Positions 38,826 to 51,500 of a stretch of 64,000 nt of DNA are shown here, one piece after another. A model generated the notes under the pieces. The model saw nothing but the letters and a program-made list of their open reading frames with translations, was not told the DNA's origin and searched no databases. Each line of letters starts with the position of its first letter. Position 1 is the first letter of the stretch. The DNA comes from Pterobdella sp. o SKG-2022 (Eukaryota; Annelida; Clitellata; Hirudinida; Piscicolidae). The translations under genes were made by a program, and so were the position numbers. The stretch covers positions 11,238,038 through 11,302,037 of the forward strand of contig OZ038322.1 in assembly GCA_964035795.1 (NCBI GenBank), given 5' to 3'.

Positions 38826-39210
38826 TATCACTATCATGTCGGCCGCTGTCGAACTCCTATGACTGGTTTTCAAAAAGTCTCTATCGATCACGGTTGTTTT
38901 AAAATTCTTTCAAAATTATTCTATTTATAAAGTTTTGAACTGAGTTTTTAAATTTTCTGGTGAAGGAAATAAATTTTGTCTTATTTTTTGAGCGAAGATT
39001 ATTTTTTTTCAGTCTTCTCTGTTCTGGGCAAGATGCTTCGCTTCTTCCAAGTTCAAGAGTTCTCTATTGATCAAGTCGTTTTTGATAAAGGTTGCCATAT
39101 ATTTTGTAAAGGTCATTATTTTCTTTCTTCGTAGAAAGTTTTTTCAAGTCTTGTCGTCGTGGGTGGATTTCGTTTTTTAAGAATATGAAGAAAGTAGAAC
39201 CACCTTCCCT
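38826..39210 (-). mobile_element. LINE 3'-end fragments
   Basis: The plus-strand segment ATCATGTCGGCCGCTGTCGA at about 38836, followed by CTCCTATGACT, closely matches ATCATGTCGACCGCAGTCGA near 45105, the 3' terminus of the LINE in the rabaptin gene. Further on, the minus strand near 39030-39110 reads LLNLEEAKHLAQNREDW, the kind of sequence found at the C-terminus of LINE polymerases. The frames are broken, so this is retrotransposon debris from at least one element. Confidence 0.6.
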
Positions 39211-39604
39211 TTTTTATTATTTTTCATATTTTTTCAAGATTGCTTTGTTTCAAGAATTATTGGTTTGTGATCATTTATATGTAAAAGCCCGGTAAACCTT
39301 TTTTAAGCACTTTAAATTGAACGCCTCTATCTTCTTGAGATCTGCCTCCACTGCAGTCTAGGTAGTGCACCGGTGAAAGTTCACGCTTACTATAGAAAGC
39401 ATAACGTTTTTTTCACTGACCTAATTAAATTAATACATGTATTGAAAGTATAAGTCTGATAAAAATGATTTTTTTTAAATTTAATTTTTACAATTTCCGG
39501 GATTCTAAAAAATTTTTGTATTAAAATTTCTTCGATAACATTTTTTCACATTTTATTTTAGAATCGCATTTAAGTTCTATGCTAAAACAAATCAAAGACT
39601 TTTA
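39211..39604. other. Intergenic stretch before RWDD4
   Basis: No gene recognised. A GC-richer patch near 39335-39400 (CTGCCTCCACTGCAGTCTAG) may be more repeat debris. It presumably includes the RWDD4 promoter. Confidence 0.4.
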
Positions 39605-40487
<883 letters not shown>

Positions 40488-40488
40488 T

Positions 40489-41024
40489 TTATGGAAATAT
40501 AAATACAAGTTTTTCAATGTTAATAAATAAATACCAGAAAAATTCAAGATCTTTTTCTTCATTTTCATTTTCTTCCTTGTCTGAGTTGATTTCAATAACA
40601 ATAGATTCTGCCTATAAAAGTGTCAAGTATTCAAAATAAAATTTTTAAGTAAATCTTTCTATAATTATAAAACCTCTATTATGTTTAAGCTATGATGTTT
40701 CTTCATAAATTTTTCAAATTCCGTAGTTAACGATATTTCAAAATCTTTTCTGTTTTTAGCCTGTATTGCAATTGATAGTGATAAAACTATAAATATTATT
40801 CAACGATATAAAAAAAAGAACTCGAAAATTTGTTTGTTTCTAAATTGTATAAAATTAAATAATAAATGTTTCAACAAATAAAAAAACATTTTTACGTTCA
40901 TAACTTTGAAAGATTTTTCCCTAAAACTATTGTTGGTAGTATTCTTTATGATATTGGATATAGAGTCCACCATCATACGAATTTGCTCTTTTATGTTATC
41001 TTTATTTCGAGATTTTAAGCTCAT
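40489..41024 (-). CDS. Small helical protein, unidentified
   Basis: Three exons in phase 0 on the minus strand: 40905-41024, 40674-40760 and 40489-40611, giving about 109 residues. It begins MSLKSRNKDNIKEQIRMMVD, then SISNIIKNTT, DFEISLTTEFEKFMKKHH, and an acidic tail near INSDKEENENEEKD. Amphipathic helices and clean splice signals support a real gene, but I do not recognise the family. The last 20 residues (…EFFWYLFINIEKLVFIFP) are hydrophobic and may be 3' UTR read through an unrecognised splice. Tail-to-tail with RWDD4; its start faces MTFP1 across 182 bp, suggesting a shared bidirectional promoter. Confidence 0.6.
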
Positions 41025-41206
41025 TTTAGTTTCAACTTTTAAAATTCGTCTGCAAAAATTTGTTTAAAAGTGTATTTCTAAAAAACTAGTTTAAATTTTT
41101 ATATAGTTGAACTTTAAAAGCTCTATAAAAGTAAATTTAAGTTTAAAGTCAAAAAAATTCAAAATCTTTTGAAGGTTAGTCATCGAAAAAGAATGAAAAA
41201 TTGAAA

Positions 41207-41814
41207 ATGAGCCCAGAAAAAGAAAATTCAAATAAAAATGTTGATATTTATAGAGAAACTCCAGTAAGATATCTTGGTCTGTTAATATTACAAATACTTG
41301 AATGAACTCTAACGATCAAGTTTTTTTTGATTATGTACCAGGTTATGCAAACGAGGTAGGAGAAGCATTTCGGGCAGTCGTGCATGTGAATCTTGTCAGA
41401 TTCAGCTATTTGGTAGCCACGGCTTACGTTTGTAGTGATGCCTTGAGTAAAGGAAGAATAGCTTATAAAGTAAATCTCTTTCACTAAATTTCAAAAAGAT
41501 GTTTAAACTTAATTTTATTTTAGACTGAAGAATTAAAAGAAAATAAGACTAAAACTGCAGTTTCTGTAGTCTCTGATGTTTTTGTTTGGCAATCTTTTGC
41601 ATCCGTCATAATTCCAGGTTTTACAATCAACAGAATATGCTATATAAATGGGAAAATTTTGACAAAATTTTCAAGATTTCCTGGTTCTGTACAAAAAGGT
41701 CTAGTAATAGGAATTGGCCTTCTTTCTATACCTTTAATTATTCATCCTATTGACCATTTTGTTGATTGGGCTATGGATAATTCATTTAGAAAGTTGAAAA
41801 GCAAATTAAATTAA
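41207..41814 (+). CDS. MTFP1: Mitochondrial fission process protein 1 (MTP18)
   Basis: Three exons, 41207-41276, 41342-41469 and 41524-41814, give 162 residues (human 166). The sequence follows the family closely: IYRETPVRYLGYANEVGEAF, ALSKGRIAY, VSDVFVWQSFASVIIPGFTI, NRIC, and LLSIPLIIHPIDHFVDWAMD. MTFP1 is an inner mitochondrial membrane protein with several membrane spans that promotes fission. The spans are visible as hydrophobic segments around residues 42-58, 83-104 and 128-146. The start ATG gives a short hydrophilic N-terminus like the vertebrate protein. Confidence 0.96.
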
Positions 41815-41983
41815 TTAAAGATTTGTTTTTGTTTTACAGCTGGTATGCTTGTTTATTGATTCTAGTTTTTTTTTATGTGTATCCAGTGATATTTGGTTTA
41901 TCCATATAAATGTTTTTCAAGTCATTTATATTATGCATTTAAATGCTGCAATATTTTAATACTTAACCATGTTTCTTTCCTTT

Positions 41984-42151
41984 TTATTCTCCCAAATTGA
42001 AAACTCCAGTTATAGTTTTTTTCAAAAACTTTAGTTTACAACAAGATTCTAGTATAATCACATACTTCATAATTAAACGCAATTTATCATTTAACTCTTG
42101 TTTGGATTCAGCATAAACTAAATCATCTATGCTATTTTTATATTTGCTCAT
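41984..42151 (-). CDS. Small ORF, 55 residues, unidentified
   Basis: ATG at 42151 on the minus strand opens 55 codons: MSKYKNSIDDLVYAESKQEL, NDKLRLIMKYVIILESCCKL, then KFLKKTITGVFNLGE. It is hydrophilic and helical at first, then more hydrophobic, with ordinary codon use. It lies between MTFP1 and the 3' end of the rabaptin gene on the rabaptin strand. I do not recognise it. It may be a small single-exon gene, a terminal exon or chance. Confidence 0.3.
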   Translation of the reverse strand: MSKYKNSIDDLVYAESKQELNDKLRLIMKYVIILESCCKLKFLKKTITGVFNLGE

Positions 42152-42502
42152 AATACATTCGCTCTTAAAGTTTTTTCCATATGTGAAAGAAAATAAACTT
42201 TATATTGTTTTTTTGTTTTATTAAAATAAATTGTAAAAAAATTTAAACTGTATATATAATTATAAATTGAGTCACTAGCTAAAAAATATATGAATTGAAA
42301 ATATTACAATGTATAATAGCACAATAAATCCGGTTCAATAATCCCAAGTAGGTTCAAAAGATTGCAGAAATAAATGAAATTCTGACAGGCGATATAAACA
42401 CTTACGGTGGAATGAACTTCCGACATTACTCCATGCAGTAATAATATCGCGAGCAGAAATAAAAACAGATGTATTAAAAAAAATAAAATATTCACAACTT
42501 CT

Positions 42503-45500
42503 TCAATGATTATGATTACTAATTTTGTGATTGTGTGATGTGCGGGAATCTTGAGAAAAAAAGGGGGTAGCCGATTTGACGAGCATGGTGTGGCATACGT
42601 CACACACACGTGAGGGTTTCATCGATGGACCACTTGCAACTGTTTTAGAAAGACATGTGTTGCAGAATATGTGACCGCAATGCCTGCAGTGAATCTGTAA
42701 TTATAACAGAAGATTGAAACTGTTTAAAAAAAAACATTGTATTACATAATTTTTTCAGTTGATTAGTTACCACAACCAAATAAGGACCTAATCATCAATC
42801 AATCAATCAAATCCTTTTTATAGCCAGTGTTCCTTTACCAAGGGTGGGCTTTGGGTTGACCGAAAATTACCAAAACACAGTGATGAATACATAAAACAAG
42901 AATTATACAAACTTTGTTGTTGGAACTTGATAGAGGTATTTTACACTTGGGACACTCGGAAACATCTTCTTCATGTTGCCATCGAACTTCTGTTTCACCA
43001 GCTCTTATCTTCTCTAATTGAATCTGATCACGCGTTAATCATACAAATGTATAGGACTACCAGTTAAAAAATAGGTATCAACTAAATCATTTATAATGCA
43101 TAAAAAATTTTATAATTTGATGAAAATTTCATAAGCTAAAAATTGTTATATTTATTATTATAAAACATTTGAAACGAAATTAAAATACTATTTCAATTTT
43201 GAAATCACCTGAAGTGTTTGGGAAAGCTTGACAAAGTCTCGTTGGACATACTCGCTGTTGTCAAGATCTACTTGCAAGCCATGTATCTTACTGTTCAGTT
43301 CCAACACTGTCTTGTCTAACTTCGCCTGAGGTTTATTTGCTTGTTGTTAAGTTCATGCCATTGTCTATTTCATAGCGAAAATCGAAGAAAACAGTTTAGC
43401 TTAACGATCAGGTTTAAAGTGAGAAATGAAAAAACTTTTGAAAATTTTTTGAAAAATGAAAAAAAAAGAATTAAAAAAAAAATTTTGATTTAAAAAAAAT
43501 GTATTTAAAATTAAAAATGGAAAAAATGCATACTTTAACAGATTTGAGCTGTTTGCATTCGAATTGTTGGTTTTCAATGACTTTTTCCTTAAAGCGAAGT
43601 TCTTCTTCAGCTGCCGATTTCCTTTTCTCTTCTTCAAGTCTTCTAGCCTTTTCCTTTTCTAACTCTTCACCCAATTGACGTTGGTTATCTATAATGAGAA
43701 ATTATTCAATATATAATAACTATAAAATAGAATTTTTCAATATTATCACTGTAAAACATCAAAATATGAGGTTTATTGTAATTAGTTATCGCTTGAAAAC
43801 AATAGTTCCAATGCAAAAAAAAAAACAAAATTAGCTCATTTTATTTACAATATTATGCTTATATCAATATTAGTATTATGAATATGATAAATATTAATCT
43901 TAAGTTACAAAAATTCAGACAAAATTGATTAATAACAACTTTATTTAACATTGCTCATTTTAAAAAACTTGAAAAAATTCTACGTTATTATTAACTCCTC
44001 CTGCTAAATCAACAAAAAACCTTCTAAAACAAAACAACTAAACAACCAACCTAATTGATTTTGAAGCTGGGACAACTCCTGAGTGAGTGTGTCCTCCATC
44101 ACTACACGCTCCTGCTGCTCCGCCTCTAGTCGAGACTTGAGGAAAGACACTTCGCCACTCATGCTTTCCCTCGTATGCTCCAAACTCACCCTGCATGTTA
44201 TCAACTCCTCCCTGTACTTCAGCAACATCAACTGCATATCCTGTGCACCATTGTGGAGGATTTAATGTTGGTTGATGAATATTCATGAGGTTTGTTTTTA
44301 TAATAATACATATATAAAATGAAATACAATATTATTGAATAATTATGCGTTATTATACTAAAAAGTGTCAAAATTATTTGAATAATTATAAATTTCTTTT
44401 TATAATCAATTAATCACCCAATTAAATAAATTTCATATATTTTCCTTCTTCAAAGACACATGAACGAGAGATATAAATAAAAGACCACCTCCAAATTATT
44501 GGGAAGGTTAATGATTTCTTCTTGCATTTCTTGAGCTTTTCTGGCATGTTTTTCAACCAAAGAGTCATTTTCTGTCTGCAATCGATTCAGTTCCTTTTGT
44601 ATTGATTGGCGATCCGCTCCCAGGTTTTGCTGTAGTTGATGTTTTATTGAGCCTTTTTATCGTATTTTATTTTGATGAGTTATATATTTTTTTAATATTT
44701 TTGTTTAGAGAATTTGAAAGTATTCAAAAAAATATATAATTGAAAAAACACACCAACGTAAAAATATTTGAAGCTATCATTGAAAATTACCTTTTAGTAG
44801 TAATAAAACTATTACTCGTAGTATTCACTAAAATTAACATAAGAATCCCCATACTAACCAAATAGTCAGAGAGCTCAAGCTTGCCTCGTTCAAACTGGTC
44901 CCTAAACGACCTCATGAACTTCTCAGCCTCCACTAACTTGTTGCTCAGTAACGAGATCTGAAGCATATGTAGCGTTATAAGTGATGGTGTTTGTGAGAGT
45001 AATAATGAAGCCCACATCCATAGAACAGATTTCAAACATTAATGATGGCAGTGTAACTTACATGATTGCCTTAAAATGAATGCGTTCTATATTGAATATA
45101 TCATCATCATGTCGACCGCAGTCGAACTTCTATGACTTTGTTCTCCAATACTCTCTATCGCTCATAGCTGTTTCTAAATCTTCTTTATCAAGATTAGTAT
45201 CATCAGTTAGTTGGTTGATAAAATTTCGAGCTGGTCTTCCTCTAGTATTTTTACCACATCTTGGTTCCCATAGTATCAATTTGTGTATAACTTCTTTACT
45301 GCGAAAGCAATGTCCTGCGAAACTGACTCTTTGAATAGCAATTGTATTGGTTATCTTTGATAAGTTTTCGTATAGTACATTATTGCTTATACTTTGCTAC
45401 CATTTTACATTATTCACAACTCTTAGCATTTTTGTATAGCACCCGTTTAACTTTTTTTCTAACTTTTTGGTCAATTTCCAGGTACTAGACCCATAAAGTA

Positions 45501-48500
45501 GCACAGAGCTCACTGTAGTATGGAAAAATGCTAATTTCAAGTTTTTTGGCAGATTTGAATTCCAAATAGTATTTAGTTTTTGTAGTGCAACCCAAGCTTT
45601 ATCGACCAGGTCTGAAGCCATTTTGGTTTGTTCTCAACTTTTCGTCTAAAATTGGACGTATTCTATTGAGCAACATTTTATTGTATATTTTGGATGCTGA
45701 CGAAGATAGAGTTATTCCTCGATAATTACTGGCTATACTCAAGTCTCCCTTTTTTGGAACAAGTAAGATTTTACCTTGTAGCCAGAAGTTTGGTGCATCA
45801 CCAAGATATGTTTTGTTGCATACATTTAATAGTTCTTCGTTCATACAGCCTGTTTTCAATGTTTCTATTGGTATATTATCAAGGCCAGTAGCTTTGTTAT
45901 TTCGAAACGACTTTATGGAAGCTTGAAGCTCGATTGCAGTAAATTCACCAGTTTTAATTGGGAGAGTATCGAATACTTATGGTACGGGTTGATCATCTAT
46001 CTCCGGTGATTGTTCGAGAAGCTTTTGAAAGTGATCTTTCCAAATAGCAAGACGTTCATCTGTGTTGCTTGCTTTGATTCGACTACGTTTTAGGCTTTTT
46101 CTTCTCGTCACTTCATTCACTGTATCCCATAGTAGTCTAGAATGGTGATTTATGTGCGCATCTTTGATTTCCTTTATTTTGCTTTTCACGTAATTTTTTT
46201 GTTCTTTATCATAAGCATGTTCTAGATCTTTTTTAGCTTTTTTCACAAGTAGGGTGTTTGTAAGATCGTTTTTTTCTTTCTTGCGTTTGAAAGCTTCGTT
46301 CAGCTCATTTCGCTTTTTGCAAACCACATCGTTTTACCATGGCAAATCTCTTTTTGGTTTGATTTTTTTTGGGACATATTTTTCAGCAGCTTCAGCGTGA
46401 GCTTTTATTATATTTTCATAAATATCGTTTGTTGAAAAGTTATCAAGATTAAGGTTTTGTAGTTGTTCAAATCGGTTTCTGATTTCTACAGCATAGCTAT
46501 TTTTTAAATTTTCATCATTTAATAATTTTGACCAATCATGACTCATTGTTTTTTTGCTTTTTGAGATATTTGATCTTGAAGACAATCTGATCTTTGCTGC
46601 ACATATCCTGTGATCTGATTCAAGTGGTGAGTATGTGCTGAACGAGCGACACTCAATAGCACTATTTTTCCATTTTCTGTTTATAAGGATATAATCAAGT
46701 TGACTTCTGGTTCCGTTTGGATAAGTGAAAGTCCATAATTTTCATTTATTTTTTTGAAACTTTGGGGAAATATTGACTAGACCACAGTCGATTGTTAGAT
46801 CTAACAAATACTCACCATTTCTGTTTGTATAATTATGGTAGCTGTAGCCTACACATTTATTATTGTCAATTTTAGCGTTCATATCACCTCCTATAATTAG
46901 CACATTATGTTTGGGAGTGTTTTTGATTGAATCTGTCAATTGATGGTAAAAGTTTTGTATTTCTAATTCGTCAGAGCAATTTGTAGGACTGTAGCATGAT
47001 ATCACAGTTGTTTTTGGGTTTCCATTAAAGGTCGCGACCATGATTCGTGGGCTGATTGATTCAACGTTGACTAGAGACTGGTAAGCCTTAAGGCTTATAA
47101 ACATACCAACTCCTCTAATGCTAGCGTTGTTTGTTGCTTTTTCTGCAGGAATTGTAACTAGTGTCCAACCGTTTCCAGTTTTGCAGTATGTTATTGTTTC
47201 TTCTGGATGATATAACTTGTGTTGTTGTATACAGCTCTATACAGATCTATATTGTATTTACTAGATAAGTATGTTAATTCATTAAGTTTGTGATTATTTC
47301 TTAAAGATCTAATGTTTATTGTTGCTATATTTTTTTTTAATCTACAATTCAATAAAGCTTCTTTTTGTTTAGTTTGTGGTAAGAGCTTTTCACCAGTAGC
47401 ACATTTTTCGATTCCAACCTGAGGATTCGTTGGAGGACGCGCTCCTTGTTCACCCACGCGACGAGCGATGCGGTATGGGGGTATATTTTTTTGTTTAGTC
47501 ATAAAGTTTTTCATTGCTGGATGAGATTTAGGGTCGCAACTCCTCTAAAAATTCACATGTTACTCTTCAAACTCAAGTAAGGTTGCCTACAGTTGTAGCC
47601 AAGAATGTTTCCATCACCATAGCATCGATATTTTGATGTATGTCAAAACGAAACTACTGCTTCCCATGTGGAAAAAGCAGGATTTGAGGTTTACTCCTTA
47701 GATAGAGATGAACTGCTTGCCGTGGAATTTCCGCAGACGCAGAGGCAGAAATATATAGTACTGATGACAAAGAAAACAATAAATAGGATAATATTAAAGT
47801 TTTACAAAACAGAAGATTAGAAATAAATAAAATTAATACATAAAACTAGAAGATAATCATAGCGAAATACACAAATTAACAAGTAATATCAAGGTATATA
47901 GCTATCAAGGTTGATAAAAGATTTGAGAAAAAAAAAAATATATAAAGTAAATAACTACTGATAGTAATCAATTGACTAAAATAAAATAATAACTAGAAAA
48001 GTTAATAAACAGAAATAATTAACTAAGACTAAATATACTAAAAAATAAATAAACAAATAAAATAAAAAGCATATAAAAACACCGGTTCTCGTCCGATCAC
48101 CGAAGTTAAGGAACGTCGAGCCCGGTTAGTACTTGGACCGCCTGGGAATACTGGGTGCCTAGTTTATGTATTACCAATAAAAATTAAAAAGTCAAAATCA
48201 ATTTAAGACTTCAAGAAAAACCTAGAATCCTACAAAACGGAAAACAAGGCGTCGATCAATGAAAATTACTACTGGAGTGTTTCAACTACGTTGTTACAAA
48301 AAATGGAGAATGAATGCTACATGAACAATAGAACAATATATTTTAATTACATATAAATAAACTGCAGAAACTGACTTAATTTAAAAGAATTTATTTGCGA
48401 TGGTGTTTAGCCATTATACTTGATTTGATTTCATTTATGTGCCTTCTCACGGCTAAGCCGGTTATGAGTTTGGTACCGAGCTTTTTTCAAAAACCTAGGA

Positions 48501-51500
48501 TGACCAAAAACTAAAAACTTATTTTCTTGACTCCTTTTCAGCACTTTTCTCAAAATAAAACCACTACCAAGTAATGCTGATTTTTGTATTGTTTTGAAAG
48601 ATATATTTACGCTAATGAGTTTAAGATAATTAGTTAATTTATTTGTTATTGTTCCTAAAAAAGCTATTTAGTTATTATTATTATCATCAATTGATGAAAC
48701 CTTTCCATCCGAGTTCTCCATCACTGTCTGCAGGTTTGTCTGTGAAACAATTAGAGAGTTGCCAGTAATCATTGAGAAGCATTGAATGAGAAAATATTTA
48801 GTAAAAGTTTGTTGAACTTTGAAAAAATATAATTTTTCAATTCTAAAAACACAAAAAATTTGTCTTATTTAATTCCAAACAGAAAATTATGAAAAAAAAC
48901 ATTAGATTTAAATATTAGTGAATTCTCATTTGCAATACTTTGGAGACTGAAACGATCATAAAATTGTCAATATCTTGCATTAAGAATACAAACTTCAAGC
49001 TCCTTGATGTACTGGTCCTTCTTCGTTACTACTTGTCGTTCCTGGTCTAACAACTTGACCATTGTTATTGATTCATTTTTTGATTTTTTAACTTCTTCTC
49101 TTTCCGCTTTTAGTTCTTCGTTTGCTTCTTCACATTTCTTACATTGTCGTCCTCCTAACTTCTCTCTCGCCACATCCATCTTCGAAACATTAAAATAATG
49201 CCTTTTATTAGTAATGTTCTATAATGAAGAAATATGTATAAAACAGTTATGGATAAAAATAATTAAAAGGCAAGCAAGTATAAATAAAAAAATAAGATAT
49301 TTCATATTTCAGATATACTAGCTTTTAAAATGAACACAAGCGCTCAAATATTTTCATTTTAAAATAACGTCTATTTATAGTCCATCATCATTAAATGGCT
49401 CTTCTGAACATCAACAATTATTAATCTTCATGAAAGTGAAACAGCAGTAAAAATGTCAGAAAAATAATTTCACCAGCATATATTAACCACCCCTCACCTC
49501 CACAAACCTCATCTTGAATACTTCTCCAGTCTAGGGTATCTGCAGGTTCGGGTTGTTTGCTGGGAGATTTTTCTTCTTGAGATTTCTTATGGGATGACGA
49601 TGCGTTGGGAGACGACTTACTTGCTTGTTCTTGAGACTCGAGTTGTGATGATTCATCGAAGACGTCTGTGGAAGCTGACGTCACTGATGAGATTGAAGGA
49701 CTCTTCACCTGGAGTGATGGTAGGTTTGATGACAAAGTATCGAAAATAAAAATAATAAACTAAAAATAAAAATAAAGACTATATATTAAAAAGAACGAAC
49801 AAAAAAGTAAGTTGAAAAACCAAAAAATTATAATCATTTATTTAAACTATGAAAACTTTTTACAAAATTTCTGAGTGATTGCTTGGAGTAACAGTGATTT
49901 TTCAAACTACCTTCAAATTTTCTAATCGTTCTATCCATGCTATTCTACTATCTACAGTTCCTTGTAGCAACTCTTGCATCTTATTCATTGATTCCCGCCA
50001 CTCCAAAAGTTCTTTGCCAATTTAAAAATAATTTTTAATGAATAAAATATTTGATTAAAACTTATTTTTAATATTACCTATATATTATATTTATTATTTT
50101 AAAATTGCTGAAAAATAAAATAAATGATCATAGTTGTACAATCAAATGACACATTTTACTGATGGTTTCATCATAAAAAATAACAAAAGACTCAACATGC
50201 ACAACATACAGTCATATATAAGCCTAATACACAACTAACCACCATCAGTCTGCTGACTCAACCCTTGTAAAACACTATTCACTGCATCTTCAAGCTCATC
50301 TATACGTTCCTGCAGCAAACTTGTCCTCGACACCTCACGTTCCAACAGAGCTTCCGCTGCAGTAGTGATGGTGCGATGTTTCACATAAATGCTAACTTAC
50401 TTTTAGAAGCGTCATATAGAAAGATATTTAAGGGTTTGAAATGTGTTATGGAAGGTTCAAAAACAACTAAACTATAACCCAATAAACATAACTCCTTCAC
50501 AATCATCAGACCTTTACTGAGATTAAGCTTAATTGAGGCATAGTCGTTGTAAAGGGCCTCTTTCTGAATGTTGAGCACTGAAACATACATCTCCAAGTCT
50601 GTTCTCGATGCCCTTTCTGACTGCATACTCTCGTTCAACTCTTTATTCTACGTAGCGATGATGCTTATAATACATATATATAAATTCTTATGAAAATTAA
50701 GATTTTATTTGTATGACGTAAAATCGTCTATCGAAAATGTATATACTAGCAAGTCTATGTTGATATATAAGTGTTATTATTGAATATTTTATATAGCTTT
50801 TTGTGTTTAGTTGCATACACGTATGTACTAAAGATATATTCTATTTGCTACTTGAATATGAAAAAGCAGTTATAATATGCTTGTAATAAAACTTTAGAAA
50901 TGTACGAAATTCATAATTGTATTTGCATTAGCTTTAAATAATGATAATGCATCTACTTATGTATTGATTTACATGTTAAGCATCTTTGATCAACCAATGC
51001 ATCATGAAAATTATTCAAAAACTATTTTTAAAATAGAAATAAACCTAACATGCAAGCCAAAACTATCAAAATAAAATTCTATTTATAGAACCGTATGTAT
51101 AACTAAAACACATAATACATTTTTATTAACTAATCAGAAATTCAAGTATTAATCGTATACACTAATTAAAAGCTTATGATTCACACGTTTGAACAAGGCA
51201 GAACAAAGCATATGCTTGGAACACTAATCAAAAAGCCATAACTTTGTTTGATAACATTCCAATTTAAATTGGACCTAAAATAAAGCTGTGATATTATCTA
51301 CCAGCCCTTAAATGAGGAAATAAAATGATTTAAAAAAAATTTTATAAACAATAAAAACAAAATTATAAAAAAATGAAAAATAACACAACCTTCTTGACAT
51401 CAAAGTGTTGTTCAGCTTGGGACCCTTTACTCTTTGAGAAAGAATTAAAAGTAAACTACCATCACCAGAGAATTTTGAAAGAATTTCAATAATATATTAG

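Noticed and set aside
45397..47514. Series of minus-strand frames as host genes
   Set aside because: They are consecutive, frame-broken pieces of one LINE (endonuclease, RT, C-terminal domain).
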